From: JACMLD01 sp038207265
GTDB taxonomy: Bacteria; Bacteroidota; Bacteroidia; Chitinophagales; Chitinophagaceae
NCBI GenBank assembly: GCA_038207265.1
Contig: JBBQZZ010000004.1
Span: 124,001 to 188,000, forward strand
DNA length: 64,000 nt
Direction: 5' to 3'
A program made the position numbers and the translations under genes. The notes below the pieces were generated by a model. The model searched no databases. It worked only from the letters and a program-made list of their open reading frames with translations, and was not told the DNA's origin. Shown one piece after another: positions 1-8,253 of this stretch. The first letter of the stretch is position 1. Every line of letters begins with the position of its first letter.

Positions 1-255
1 GACAACTCCATAGCCATCACCAATATCCATTAATCCGGCATTTTCCTCCCCTGCCTTTACCAGCATCTTACTGCCATCTCTTGGCAATGTTTTGAGGTAT
101 TTAATAGAATTTTTATAACTGCAATGTTCACTCCACATCGCTGAGAAACAACATAATTCATTAAAATTGGGTAATCGCCCCAGTTTTAGTTTAATTAGTT
201 CAAATTCTTCTTCAGTGATACGTAATTGCGCGGCGGTTTTGACGGTTATTTCCAT
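1..255 (-). CDS. purL: Phosphoribosylformylglycinamidine synthase PurL, N-terminal part (cut by window edge)
   Basis: The first 85 codons of a minus-strand gene that runs off the left edge. PurL makes formylglycinamidine ribonucleotide from FGAR, glutamine and ATP in cytosolic de novo purine synthesis. Visible: an N-terminal helix, the family motif MWSEHCSYK at residues 40-48 and MDIGDGYGVV at the end of the fragment, which belongs to the nucleotide/substrate-binding AIR-synthase-like fold. The start is the ATG at 255; no other in-frame ATG fits the family start. A TAATTTTG box lies about 19 bases upstream. The identification rests on the SEHCSYK motif and is firm. Whether it is the small PurL or the long fused form cannot be told here, although an SEHCSYK motif this close to the N-terminus favours the small PurL. 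Confidence 0.9.
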   Translation of the reverse strand, partial: MEITVKTAAQLRITEEEFELIKLKLGRLPNFNELCCFSAMWSEHCSYKNSIKYLKTLPRDGSKMLVKAGEENAGLMDIGDGYGVV

Positions 256-273
256 ATAAAAAATTGCGAAGAG

Positions 274-281
274 CAAAATTA
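274..281 (-). promoter_or_regulatory. Candidate Bacteroidota -7 box for purL
   Basis: TAATTTTG on the minus strand fits the Bacteroidetes -7 consensus TAnnTTTG exactly and would start transcription about 15 bases before the purL ATG. No clear TTTG -33 element sits 19-21 bases further upstream, so this is a weak prediction. Confidence 0.3.
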
Positions 282-429
282 AGCTCCTGCTTTTTATTTT
301 ATAGATAAATTTATCCTGATTGCAACTAAATGATGTTGATATTAGGTACTGTTATTATAATAATCAATTTTTGAAGCGGCAAATAAAGGGATTTGATTTT
401 AGTTATTCATCCGGTTGTTAACTTAGCAT

Positions 430-1728
430 ATGCATGTGCTACTCTTTGTCATTTATTTTACTTTATTTTCTCTGGCTTTCATACGCATACCTTTCATTTT
501 GAATTCTGGTATCAAACCGATTTACCTATTTGCCCTGTTTTTCATACATGTTTTCATGGGCTGCCTGCATAATTGGATTGCATATCAGTATTATCCAAAT
601 CACGGAGATATTTGGTTCTTCTTCGAAGACAGCCTTATAATGAAACAGGAATTTATAAAGCACCCGCTTCACTTTGTTTCAAGAATATTTACCAATGAAA
701 GCTATCTCAATCTAACAGGAAGCAACGATGTAAGATTTCAGATCCAGTACGAATTTATGAAGTACATCAATTTGGCGTTCAATTTTATTTCTTTTGATAA
801 TTTTTATATCAACACTTTGATATTTTCATTGTTTACATTTTTTGGGAACATTGCATTATTCCGGTTTTTAAAATCGTTTTATTTTAACAATGTGCTGTCA
901 GCATTTATGTCAATCATATTCCCTTCTACATTGTTTTTTACCAGTTGTATTCATAAAGACGGTTTACTCTATATGTCGATGGGCTTTGTTTGTTTCTATT
1001 TTTACCGATTATTAAAAAATCGTACATTAAGAAATATTTTATGCTGTCTTGTATTTGTATTGATATCGTTTGTTGCCCGTCCCAATATTTATATTGCTTT
1101 TCTGCCCGCCGCTTTTTTTTGGTTACTGTCTAATCAAAGCAGTTATTTCAGACCTCACATATTGTACCTGGCAACATTAACTGTAATTGTTTCTCTACTT
1201 TTTGCCGATAATTATTTTAATTGGGGAATTATACAAACGATTAGCAACAGGCAAGCGGAATTTCGATCTCTTACTGGCAACTCAAAAATTTATTTGCCGG
1301 CATTGGCACCGACTTTTGAAAGCATTGTTTCCGTCTTCCCACTTGCTTTACTAAATGGGTTTTTCCAACCACTACCGGGGAGTGGCGGACAAATAATCTA
1401 TACATTATTTTCAATTGAACTCATGGTTTGCTGGCTTTTGGTGGGATACAGTGTGTATGTTGTTTTCAGGAATAAGTATTTTCGATTTGAAAAATTTGAT
1501 CATGCCTGTATTTTATTTTGCCTGTCTGGCATGATCATGATAGGTTATATTGTCCCATTTGCAGGGGCCATTGTAAGATATCGGTGTATTTACCTGCCAT
1601 TTCTTATGGTCACTTTTATTAATTTATTGGTAAAATCGAATCAATATCCCGCTCGTATTGCAAACTCCTGGCTCTTAAAAAATATGATGGTTAGCACAAA
1701 TTATGATTCGTCCACAACAGCAGTATGA
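430..1728 (+). CDS. Polytopic inner-membrane protein of unknown function
   Basis: 432 residues, very hydrophobic, with about ten predicted membrane segments from residue 1 to about 405 and a short hydrophilic tail. Charged motifs between the segments include PNHGDIWFFFED (about 56-67) and CIHKDG (about 173-178). A large multi-pass protein with acidic residues in an early loop is reminiscent of GT-C-type glycosyltransferases or EpsG/Wzy-like polymerases, but no family motif was recognised, so function is left open. The start is the ATG at 430. Its 3' end overlaps the convergent HAD gene by 28 bases, so no terminator separates the two. No neighbour gives a clear pathway. Confidence 0.8.
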   Translation: MHVLLFVIYFTLFSLAFIRIPFILNSGIKPIYLFALFFIHVFMGCLHNWIAYQYYPNHGDIWFFFEDSLIMKQEFIKHPLHFVSRIFTNESYLNLTGSNDVRFQIQYEFMKYINLAFNFISFDNFYINTLIFSLFTFFGNIALFRFLKSFYFNNVLSAFMSIIFPSTLFFTSCIHKDGLLYMSMGFVCFYFYRLLKNRTLRNILCCLVFVLISFVARPNIYIAFLPAAFFWLLSNQSSYFRPHILYLATLTVIVSLLFADNYFNWGIIQTISNRQAEFRSLTGNSKIYLPALAPTFESIVSVFPLALLNGFFQPLPGSGGQIIYTLFSIELMVCWLLVGYSVYVVFRNKYFRFEKFDHACILFCLSGMIMIGYIVPFAGAIVRYRCIYLPFLMVTFINLLVKSNQYPARIANSWLLKNMMVSTNYDSSTTAV

Positions 1729-2558
1729 CATATATAAGTAGGGATAATTCCGGTTGATCGAATTCTTGTGTTTGCATCATCGGGTAATGTATTTCCTGAT
1801 AGAACCAATACTGTATCCAGTCCAAACTTGTTGCCCCCAATTATATCAGTATGCAGGGTATCTCCTACCATCAGTATTTCGCGTTTACTTACTTGCATTC
1901 GCTGACGGATAAGATCATAAGCAAACATGAAGAGTTGTGAATCCGGTTTTCCAAACCTGATAAATCTTTTACCAACTATACTTTCGATCATAGCTGCAAT
2001 GCCACCAATTGCAATGGATACCTCATTATTGCCCGACAACGGATACGTATTGTCTGTGTTGGCTACGATGGCGGGTATGGTACGTTTGCGAAGAATATTA
2101 ACTGCCTTATTGAGATCATCAAACCAGTTAAATCCTTCATCGTCCAGTAATACCAGTGCATTCACTTCATCAATATTGGTATAATTTATGGCGCTTACCG
2201 GCAATGTGTGCAAACCAGAACTATCAATATAGTGAGCAGAATTATTGGTACCCAGGTATGCTACAATTCCATTGTTTACTTTGAGATCGAGATATTCTTT
2301 TGCCAACATTCCGGAAGAGATAATACGATCATGAGTTATGGCGTGCAAACCGAGGCGATGATAAGATTCTGCGAGCTGTACAGGGCTTCTTGAAGCATCA
2401 TTGGTTACAATATAATATTCCTTGTTTTGCTTTTGTATGTAATCAAAAGTTTTTTCAATGTCCGGCACTAATCCGTTATAGTTTTTTAATACGCCAAATG
2501 CATCAAAAAAAATTATTTTATAGCGGTCGATAATAGATTTAAAATTTTCGGTTTGCAT
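1701..2558 (-). CDS. HAD-superfamily class IIA phosphatase (NagD-like)
   Basis: 285 residues, cytosolic. Motif I is DAFGVL at 19-24 with nucleophile D19, the form typical of the TIGR01459-like class IIA group rather than plain DxDGT. Motif II is the TNDASRSP stretch near 52-59. The RFGKPDSQLF lysine lies near 204 and motif IV, VGDTLHTDIIGG, starts at 231. A class IIA cap lies between motifs II and III. The family dephosphorylates small phosphometabolites; the substrate cannot be read from sequence. It lies 58 bases downstream of the phosphotransferase gene on the same strand, so the two could be co-transcribed. The start is the ATG at 2558. Confidence 0.85.
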   Translation of the reverse strand: MQTENFKSIIDRYKIIFFDAFGVLKNYNGLVPDIEKTFDYIQKQNKEYYIVTNDASRSPVQLAESYHRLGLHAITHDRIISSGMLAKEYLDLKVNNGIVAYLGTNNSAHYIDSSGLHTLPVSAINYTNIDEVNALVLLDDEGFNWFDDLNKAVNILRKRTIPAIVANTDNTYPLSGNNEVSIAIGGIAAMIESIVGKRFIRFGKPDSQLFMFAYDLIRQRMQVSKREILMVGDTLHTDIIGGNKFGLDTVLVLSGNTLPDDANTRIRSTGIIPTYICHTAVVDES

Positions 2559-2616
2559 TTTGTTTGATATTTTACTTGATTGTACTTTCTATTCCGAAAT
2601 TTTTCAATTACCCGTT

Positions 2617-3660
2617 TTAAATATCTTTTAATTTCAACGCTGAAATAAGCTTTTCGGGATCAAAGTCCCTGTCAACTGACGGCAAATAAATATCAAATGC
2701 TTCTTCTTTCAGCTTGTGGGCATATTGTTCGCTGAAGAAATAGTTCCCATCTTTTATCACGTAGTTCAAAATAAAAAAACGGTATGCCTCTCTCAAGAAT
2801 CTCAGTTCATTTGCAGTAAGTGGGTTCACTTTATGATATTCCTGTAAAAACAAAATAAAACGATCTTCCATCATAGGCGTAATCAGGTAACTAAATACCG
2901 TTTTATCACCCACATCGGAAACCACCCGGCTAAAAAAATAAAAGTCCAGCATGCGGTAACTCATCCGGAACCAGTCGTAATCCCATCTTGAGTACAATTC
3001 AAACTTATTGGTTACTGAAAAATTACCAATGTTCCAATCAATAAAAACAGGAATGATTTCAAATGAACTCACATTGCATTTAATCCTGTTTTTTATAAAT
3101 AATTCACATTGGTGCCGCAGGTAATCTGCTTTTTCTGCAGAGCCAAATTTCTTTTTATCGGTGTCTATGATTGAAAGTAAAGTGTTGATATCTGTCCGGA
3201 GTGTTTTAACAGATTTGGGAAGCACATTCCTCAGACGCGAACAGGCTTTGTGAAATTTACCAATCTGTTGACCAAACTTCCTGATGTGACTTTCCTCCAA
3301 TCGTTTAGGCATACGATGCAACACACGCACCGGATTATAAAAAACTACCCATGCATCTGCTTTACCCTTTTTATACCGGTATGTATAAACACGATTGTTT
3401 CTAAGCAACGATTTAGCCAGGAAGTTCTCATACGGATACAATAAATTATTTGATAACGTATGAATGATGCGGTGATCTTCCTTGAAGTGCTCATACTTTC
3501 CGAAATTGGAAAGCTTGGCTATAATGATGTCTTCATCTTCAAAGGTGATACGAAACACATAATTTGTGGAAACCATCGGGCTGATGTCATCTATTTTACT
3601 GATTATTTTGGTTGCATCGTAATCTTCCCAGGCTTTCCTGATAATGTTTGAATAATCCAT
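2617..3660 (-). CDS. APH/choline-kinase-fold phosphotransferase
   Basis: 347 residues from the ATG at 3660. An open frame continues 92 codons upstream but encodes a basic/hydrophobic low-quality stretch inside the AT-rich divergent spacer, so the inner ATG is preferred. Kinase-like features are a candidate ATP-binding lysine in IIAKLSNFG (K49), a catalytic-loop equivalent IDWNIGNF at 207-214 (D208, N213) and a metal-binding-loop equivalent RWDYDW at 225-230. This order matches the aminoglycoside phosphotransferase fold, with the usual HGDLHxxN degraded to DWNIGN. The substrate is unknown, perhaps a small alcohol or amino sugar. It sits upstream of the HAD phosphatase and diverges from glutamine synthetase. 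Confidence 0.7.
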   Translation of the reverse strand: MDYSNIIRKAWEDYDATKIISKIDDISPMVSTNYVFRITFEDEDIIIAKLSNFGKYEHFKEDHRIIHTLSNNLLYPYENFLAKSLLRNNRVYTYRYKKGKADAWVVFYNPVRVLHRMPKRLEESHIRKFGQQIGKFHKACSRLRNVLPKSVKTLRTDINTLLSIIDTDKKKFGSAEKADYLRHQCELFIKNRIKCNVSSFEIIPVFIDWNIGNFSVTNKFELYSRWDYDWFRMSYRMLDFYFFSRVVSDVGDKTVFSYLITPMMEDRFILFLQEYHKVNPLTANELRFLREAYRFFILNYVIKDGNYFFSEQYAHKLKEEAFDIYLPSVDRDFDPEKLISALKLKDI

Positions 3661-3985
3661 GCTGTAACAATTCTTTGTAAGTGTCGGACATAAAAGTAAT
3701 GAGAGCAAAAGGATGTTGAGAAATATATTTATGGCTACCCGTAAAAAATCAGTTAAATGAATTACCCCAAAGTCAAAGTACCCAATATTTGCTATAAATT
3801 TTTTAATAATATGTATTAAAGTCCAATTTTTTTTGTGATTTACTAATATTTTAAAGAATGAGAATAAATATTTGAGGAAAAAAATCCTATTAATTGATTT
3901 GATCCTTATTTTCGCGAAACTACTTATCATTTTCACCTAAAAAACAACACATTATTTTAATTTTAAATATTTCAAAAGGTAAACT
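3661..3985. other. Divergent intergenic region, phosphotransferase / glutamine synthetase II
   Basis: 325 bases, strongly AT-rich, between two divergent genes, so it must carry promoters for both. A TATTTTCG at 3907-3914 is one base off the TAnnTTTG -7 consensus on the plus strand. No hairpin, repeat or RNA gene was seen. No convincing NtrC or riboswitch-like motif was recognised. Confidence 0.5.
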
Positions 3986-4999
3986 ATGGCAGTATCTAAA
4001 CTTGAGTACATTTGGCTGGATGGTTATAAACCAACACAGAGTTTGCGCAGCAAAACTAAAATTGAAAAGGATTTTAGTGGTAAACTGGAAGATTGTCCGA
4101 TGTGGAGTTTTGATGGATCATCTACAGAACAAGCACCAGGCGGTTCTTCTGATTGTTTATTAAAGCCGGTATATATAATTAAGGACGTGCAAAGGAAAGA
4201 TGGCTACCTTATCATGAGTGAAGTGCTTACCTCCGATGGTAAGCCCCATGAAAGCAATGGCAGGGCTACAATTGCAGATGATGATAATGATTTTTGGTTT
4301 GGATTTGAACAGGAATATTTTCTTTGGGATAGTAAAACCAACAGGCCAGTAGGTTTCCCTGCGGGGGGATTTCCCGGACCTCAGGGTCCGTATTATTGTT
4401 CAGTTGGAGCAAGTAATGCATATGGCAGAAACATTGTTGAGGAACATCTTGATGCATGTCTTGGCGCCGGTTTAAATGTAGAAGGGATCAATGCAGAGGT
4501 TGCAACTGGTCAGTGGGAATTCCAAATTTTCTCCAAAGGCGCGAAAGAAGCAGGAGATCAGATCTGGCTTGCCCGTTACCTGCTGGAAAGAATTGGTGAA
4601 AAATATGGTGTATCCATTAACTGGCATTGCAAACCCCTCGGCGCATTGGATTGGAATGGTTCAGGCATGCACGCCAATTTTTCAAATTCTACACTTAGAA
4701 ATGCTGGCAGTAAAGATATATTCGATAAAGTATGTGAAGCGTTTCGTCCGGTAGTAAAAGAACATATTGAAGTTTACGGCGCAGACAATCATCTTCGTTT
4801 AACCGGTAAGCACGAAACTGCCAGTATAATGGATTTTAGTTATGGTGTGTCTGATCGCGGAGCTTCCATCCGAATTCCGGTTGTTGTTCCGGCGAGAGGA
4901 TGGAAAGGCTATCTGGAAGATCGTCGTCCAAATTCTGCAGCAGATCCTTACAAAGTAGCGGCTAGAATTATTAAGACCGTTAAATCGGTCAAAGTATAA
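3986..4999 (+). CDS. Glutamine synthetase, type II (beta-grasp/eukaryote-like)
   Basis: 337 residues, the normal length of GSII and much shorter than GSI (about 450-470). It condenses glutamate and ammonia with ATP to glutamine in the cytosol. A beta-grasp domain covers about 1-85, with the glutamate/ATP site beyond. Seen: FGFEQEYFLWD (E108, E110), GINAEVATGQWEF (E171, E178), NGSGMHANFS (H229) and NHLRLTGKHETAS at 268-280. GSII is not controlled by the adenylylation loop of GSI, and no such tyrosine loop is present. A terminator follows directly and GSIII comes next on the same strand, so the cell has two unrelated-size glutamine synthetases side by side. The start ATG fits the family N-terminus. 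Confidence 0.93.
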   Translation: MAVSKLEYIWLDGYKPTQSLRSKTKIEKDFSGKLEDCPMWSFDGSSTEQAPGGSSDCLLKPVYIIKDVQRKDGYLIMSEVLTSDGKPHESNGRATIADDDNDFWFGFEQEYFLWDSKTNRPVGFPAGGFPGPQGPYYCSVGASNAYGRNIVEEHLDACLGAGLNVEGINAEVATGQWEFQIFSKGAKEAGDQIWLARYLLERIGEKYGVSINWHCKPLGALDWNGSGMHANFSNSTLRNAGSKDIFDKVCEAFRPVVKEHIEVYGADNHLRLTGKHETASIMDFSYGVSDRGASIRIPVVVPARGWKGYLEDRRPNSAADPYKVAARIIKTVKSVKV

Positions 5000-5018
5000 T
5001 ATACAAGTTATTAATAAT

Positions 5019-5054
5019 AAAATCCCCCATGTTAAGTTGGGGGATTTTTGTTTA
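5019..5054 (+). terminator. Rho-independent terminator after GSII
   Basis: An inverted repeat with a CCCCC/GGGGG core flanked by A/T pairs (arms 5019-5028 and 5039-5048, 10-base loop) is followed by a T-rich run. It lies 20 bases after the GSII stop and separates it from GSIII. Confidence 0.8.
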
Positions 5055-5157
5055 TTAATAAGATACCAAAATAAATAGGTGATACATTCTATCATAAAAA
5101 CAAAAAGCACAATAGTTAAAGTTGTTATTTTAGCTTTACCCATCAAAAGAAAAAAAT

Positions 5158-7350
5158 ATGTCACTAAGATTTAAGGCGCTCAACAATCTTTCTTTCAATT
5201 CAAACAAAGTAATTGTGGAAGGTTCTCCCAAAGTATCTGCTATTTTCGGCCAAAATGTGTTCACTTTAAAAACAGCCAGAGAGTTTTTAAGCGATGAAGC
5301 TTTTAAAAGCCTGGTCGCATCAACCAAGGGTGGAAAAAAAATAGACCGTGCAGTTGCCAATCAAATTGCCACGGGCATAAGACATTGGGCTGAAGCGAAA
5401 GGCGTAACACACTTTACGCATTGGTTTCAACCGCTCACAGGTAGTACAGCAGAAAAACACGATTCTTTTTTTACAATAAAAGGAGATGGTTCATCAATTG
5501 AAGAATTTGATGGTGCAGCCTTAATTCAGCAGGAGCCTGATGCTTCTTCCTTTCCAAGCGGTGGAATTCGTGCCACTTTCGAAGCAAGAGGCTATACGGC
5601 ATGGGATCCTTCCTCTCCAGCTTTTATTGTTGAAATTGGAAATGGAAAAACTTTATGCATACCAACCATTTTTGTCTCTTATACGGGTGAAAGCCTGGAT
5701 AACAAAGCGCCTTTGCTTAAGTCACTGGAAGCATTAAACAAGTCAGCAGTTGATGTTGCCAATTATTTTGATAAAAACGTTACAAAAGTTTCGGCTACGC
5801 TTGGATGGGAGCAGGAATATTTTGTAATTGATGAAGCCCTTGTAAATGCAAGACCTGATTTGGTATTGAGTGGCAGGACCGTTTTTGGTCATGCACCCGC
5901 CAAAGGACAGCAACTGGAAGATCATTATTTTGGTTCCATTCCGGAACGCGTCTACGCATTTATGAGGGATTATGAAGAAGAAGCCTATAAATTGGGCATT
6001 CCGTTGAGAACAAGACATAACGAGGTTGCACCAGCGCAGTTTGAATGTGCCCCAATTTTTGAGGAGGTGAGCATAGCGGTTGACCACAATATTCTCTTAA
6101 TGGATATTATGGACAGGGTCGCCCGTCGTCATAAACTCCGCGTATTGTTTCATGAAAAGCCTTTTGCAGGTATCAATGGAAGCGGTAAACACAATAACTG
6201 GAGTATGGCTACAGACACCGGAATTAATTTATTAGCGCCCGGAAAAACGCCAAAGACAAATTTCATGTTTCTCACTTTCTTTGTCAACACCATTAAAGCA
6301 GTACATGATTATGCAGATATACTCCGGGCTTCCATCGCATCTGCCGGAAATGATCACCGGCTTGGTGCCAACGAAGCTCCCCCTGCAATTATATCGGTAT
6401 TCATTGGTCAATACCTTAATAAGGTTTTGCAGGATGTTAAAGAACGGGTAGGTGATAAATTTGATGAGCAGGATGAAGCCATTTTGAAACTAGATCTCCA
6501 CAGAAGTATTCCGGAGTTGTTACTGGATAATACAGACAGGAACCGCACTTCACCATTTGCATTTACGGGAAATAAATTTGAATTCAGGGCAGTTGGTTCT
6601 TCTGCAAATTGTGCCAATGCAATGACACTTTTAAATTCAATCATGGCAGAAACGTTGAAAAACTTTAAGAGAGATGTTGATGCCCTGATAGATAAAGGTG
6701 AGAAAAAGGAAATTGCTATTATGCATGTAATCCGCGAATACATAGTGAGTAGTGAGAAAATATTGTTTGAAGGAGATGGTTATAGTGCAGAGTGGGAAAA
6801 GGAAGCACATAAAAGAGGATTGCCAAATGTTAAAACTTCCCCATTGGCGCTCGATGCGCTGGTAACAGCCAAAGCAAAAAATCTTTTGGAAAGCAATGAT
6901 GTATTGAGTCACGTTGAGATCGAAGCGAGGCATGAAATTGAATTGGAAAGTTATATTAAGAAAGTTCAGATTGAAGCGCGTATCATGGGTGAGTTATGCA
7001 GCAGTCATATTCTACCCGCTGCAATAAAATATCAAAATGTTTTAATCACCAATATCAAAGGCCTGAAAGATCTTGACTTACCAGAAAGTACTTATGCCAA
7101 CCAAAAACAAATTCTTGAAAAAATTTCGGAACACATCATCAAAGTAAGTGATTTGGTAGAGAAAATGATTGAAGCAAGGAAACTGGTGAATGCAATGGAA
7201 AATACTAGAACAAGAGCGATTGCCTATGAGAGCCAGGTAAAATCTCCATTCTTCGATCAAATCAGGTATCACGTTGATAAACTGGAATTGCTCGTAGATG
7301 ACGAGTTCTGGCTGTTACCTAAATACAGGGAGATGTTGTTTCTAAGATAA
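5158..7350 (+). CDS. glnN: Glutamine synthetase, type III
   Basis: 730 residues, the usual GSIII length. Glutamine from glutamate, ammonia and ATP; GSIII forms dodecamers and is the commonest form in Bacteroidetes. An N-terminal GSIII-specific region (about 1-210) is followed by the catalytic core with WEQEYF at 217-222, RHNEVAPAQFE at 286-295 and NGSGKHNNW at 340-348, then the long helical C-terminal GSIII domain (about 590-730). All core acidic and histidine ligands appear present. It is a separate transcription unit: GSII's terminator lies upstream and a long hairpin downstream. The start ATG at 5158 follows an A-rich leader (AAAAGAAAAAAAT) without a true Shine-Dalgarno sequence. Confidence 0.95.
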   Translation: MSLRFKALNNLSFNSNKVIVEGSPKVSAIFGQNVFTLKTAREFLSDEAFKSLVASTKGGKKIDRAVANQIATGIRHWAEAKGVTHFTHWFQPLTGSTAEKHDSFFTIKGDGSSIEEFDGAALIQQEPDASSFPSGGIRATFEARGYTAWDPSSPAFIVEIGNGKTLCIPTIFVSYTGESLDNKAPLLKSLEALNKSAVDVANYFDKNVTKVSATLGWEQEYFVIDEALVNARPDLVLSGRTVFGHAPAKGQQLEDHYFGSIPERVYAFMRDYEEEAYKLGIPLRTRHNEVAPAQFECAPIFEEVSIAVDHNILLMDIMDRVARRHKLRVLFHEKPFAGINGSGKHNNWSMATDTGINLLAPGKTPKTNFMFLTFFVNTIKAVHDYADILRASIASAGNDHRLGANEAPPAIISVFIGQYLNKVLQDVKERVGDKFDEQDEAILKLDLHRSIPELLLDNTDRNRTSPFAFTGNKFEFRAVGSSANCANAMTLLNSIMAETLKNFKRDVDALIDKGEKKEIAIMHVIREYIVSSEKILFEGDGYSAEWEKEAHKRGLPNVKTSPLALDALVTAKAKNLLESNDVLSHVEIEARHEIELESYIKKVQIEARIMGELCSSHILPAAIKYQNVLITNIKGLKDLDLPESTYANQKQILEKISEHIIKVSDLVEKMIEARKLVNAMENTRTRAIAYESQVKSPFFDQIRYHVDKLELLVDDEFWLLPKYREMLFLR

Positions 7351-7396
7351 TAATAAATGAAGAGCCTGTCAGTAAACAGGCTCTTCATTTATTATT
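7349..7396. terminator. Bidirectional terminator between glnN and cmk
   Basis: A perfect 18-bp inverted repeat (arms 7352-7369 and 7376-7393, loop CAGTAA), extendable to 21 bp, has A/T-rich outer arms on both sides. It overlaps the glnN stop region and abuts the convergent cmk stop, so it can serve both genes. Confidence 0.85.
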
Positions 7397-8084
7397 ATGC
7401 AGAAAGTCTTTCCCTGGTCCATTTCAACACTAATTCAAGCTGATCTTTTATTCCAATATTGGAATTATCAAGTTCAATTGCATCCGGAGCTTTTCGCAAC
7501 GGGCTAATTTCCCTATGGGAATCGATATAATCACGCATTTCAAGGTTTGCTTTTACCTCTTCAATAGTTACATTGGGATTTTTATCGTATAATTCTTTAA
7601 ACCGCCTTGCAACCCGAATTGCGTTGTCCGCTGTCATAAATATTTTTAATTCGGCTTTTGGAAAAACTACGGTGCCGATATCTCTGCCATCCATAATAAT
7701 GGCTTTCCTCTTACCCATCAGTTGCTGCTGTGAAACTGCAAAACTTCTTACTTCTTTGATGGCTGCCACTTCACTTACTTTTTCTGCCACTACTAAATCC
7801 CGTATTACATACTCAACGTTTTCATCATTCAAATACATTTCACTTTGACCGTTTTTGTGATTGGGCCTGAATTCTAATGTTATATTCTTTAACGCAGCGT
7901 CTACCGCTGAGTGGCGGGTCCAGTCAATATGGTTCCGCAAAAAATATAAAGTAATCGCCCGATACATAGCGCCACTATCAATATAGGTGTATCCAAGTTC
8001 TTTTGATAGCTGTTTCGCAAGCGTGCTCTTACCACAGGAGGACCATCCATCGATAGTAATGATTATATTTTTATCTGCCGTCAT
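7395..8084 (-). CDS. cmk: Cytidylate kinase
   Basis: 229 residues, typical length. It phosphorylates CMP and dCMP with ATP in the cytosolic pyrimidine pathway. The P-loop GWSSCGKST at 13-21 has the Bacteroidetes form; next comes YIDSGAMYRA with the substrate-binding stretch. IIMDGRDIGTVVFP near 128-141 is the CMP-binding signature, and the MRDYIDSHREISPL stretch near 187-200 carries the lid and substrate arginines. The stop lies in the outer arm of the shared terminator with glnN. Upstream it is separated from clpC by clpC's own terminator, so it is probably transcribed on its own. The start ATG at 8084 fits the conserved N-terminus. Confidence 0.95.
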   Translation of the reverse strand: MTADKNIIITIDGWSSCGKSTLAKQLSKELGYTYIDSGAMYRAITLYFLRNHIDWTRHSAVDAALKNITLEFRPNHKNGQSEMYLNDENVEYVIRDLVVAEKVSEVAAIKEVRSFAVSQQQLMGKRKAIIMDGRDIGTVVFPKAELKIFMTADNAIRVARRFKELYDKNPNVTIEEVKANLEMRDYIDSHREISPLRKAPDAIELDNSNIGIKDQLELVLKWTRERLSA

Positions 8085-8202
8085 GCTGATTGCTAATATG
8101 TATCTGACAAAAGTGCAAAAAAAGTTCCAACATTTGTACGTTCCTTCCCTTTCCAGATTTTTAAAAACTACTTGGACTTCCTCAAAAATGCGTTTTTAAC
8201 CA

Positions 8203-8237
8203 ATAAAAAATGCCGGCAAAAATACCGGCATTTTGTT
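8203..8237 (-). terminator. Terminator of clpC
   Basis: An AAAATGCCGG / CCGGCATTTT hairpin (arms 8207-8216 and 8225-8234, 8-base loop) is followed on the minus strand by a run of six T and more A/T. It lies 17 bases beyond the clpC stop, upstream of cmk. Confidence 0.8.
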
Positions 8238-8253
8238 ATCAAAAAAACTTATA

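Noticed and set aside
3661..3936. A 92-codon N-terminal extension of the phosphotransferase frame.
   Set aside because: Lies in an AT-rich divergent promoter region, encodes a basic/hydrophobic run unlike the family, and removal leaves a normal start at 3660.
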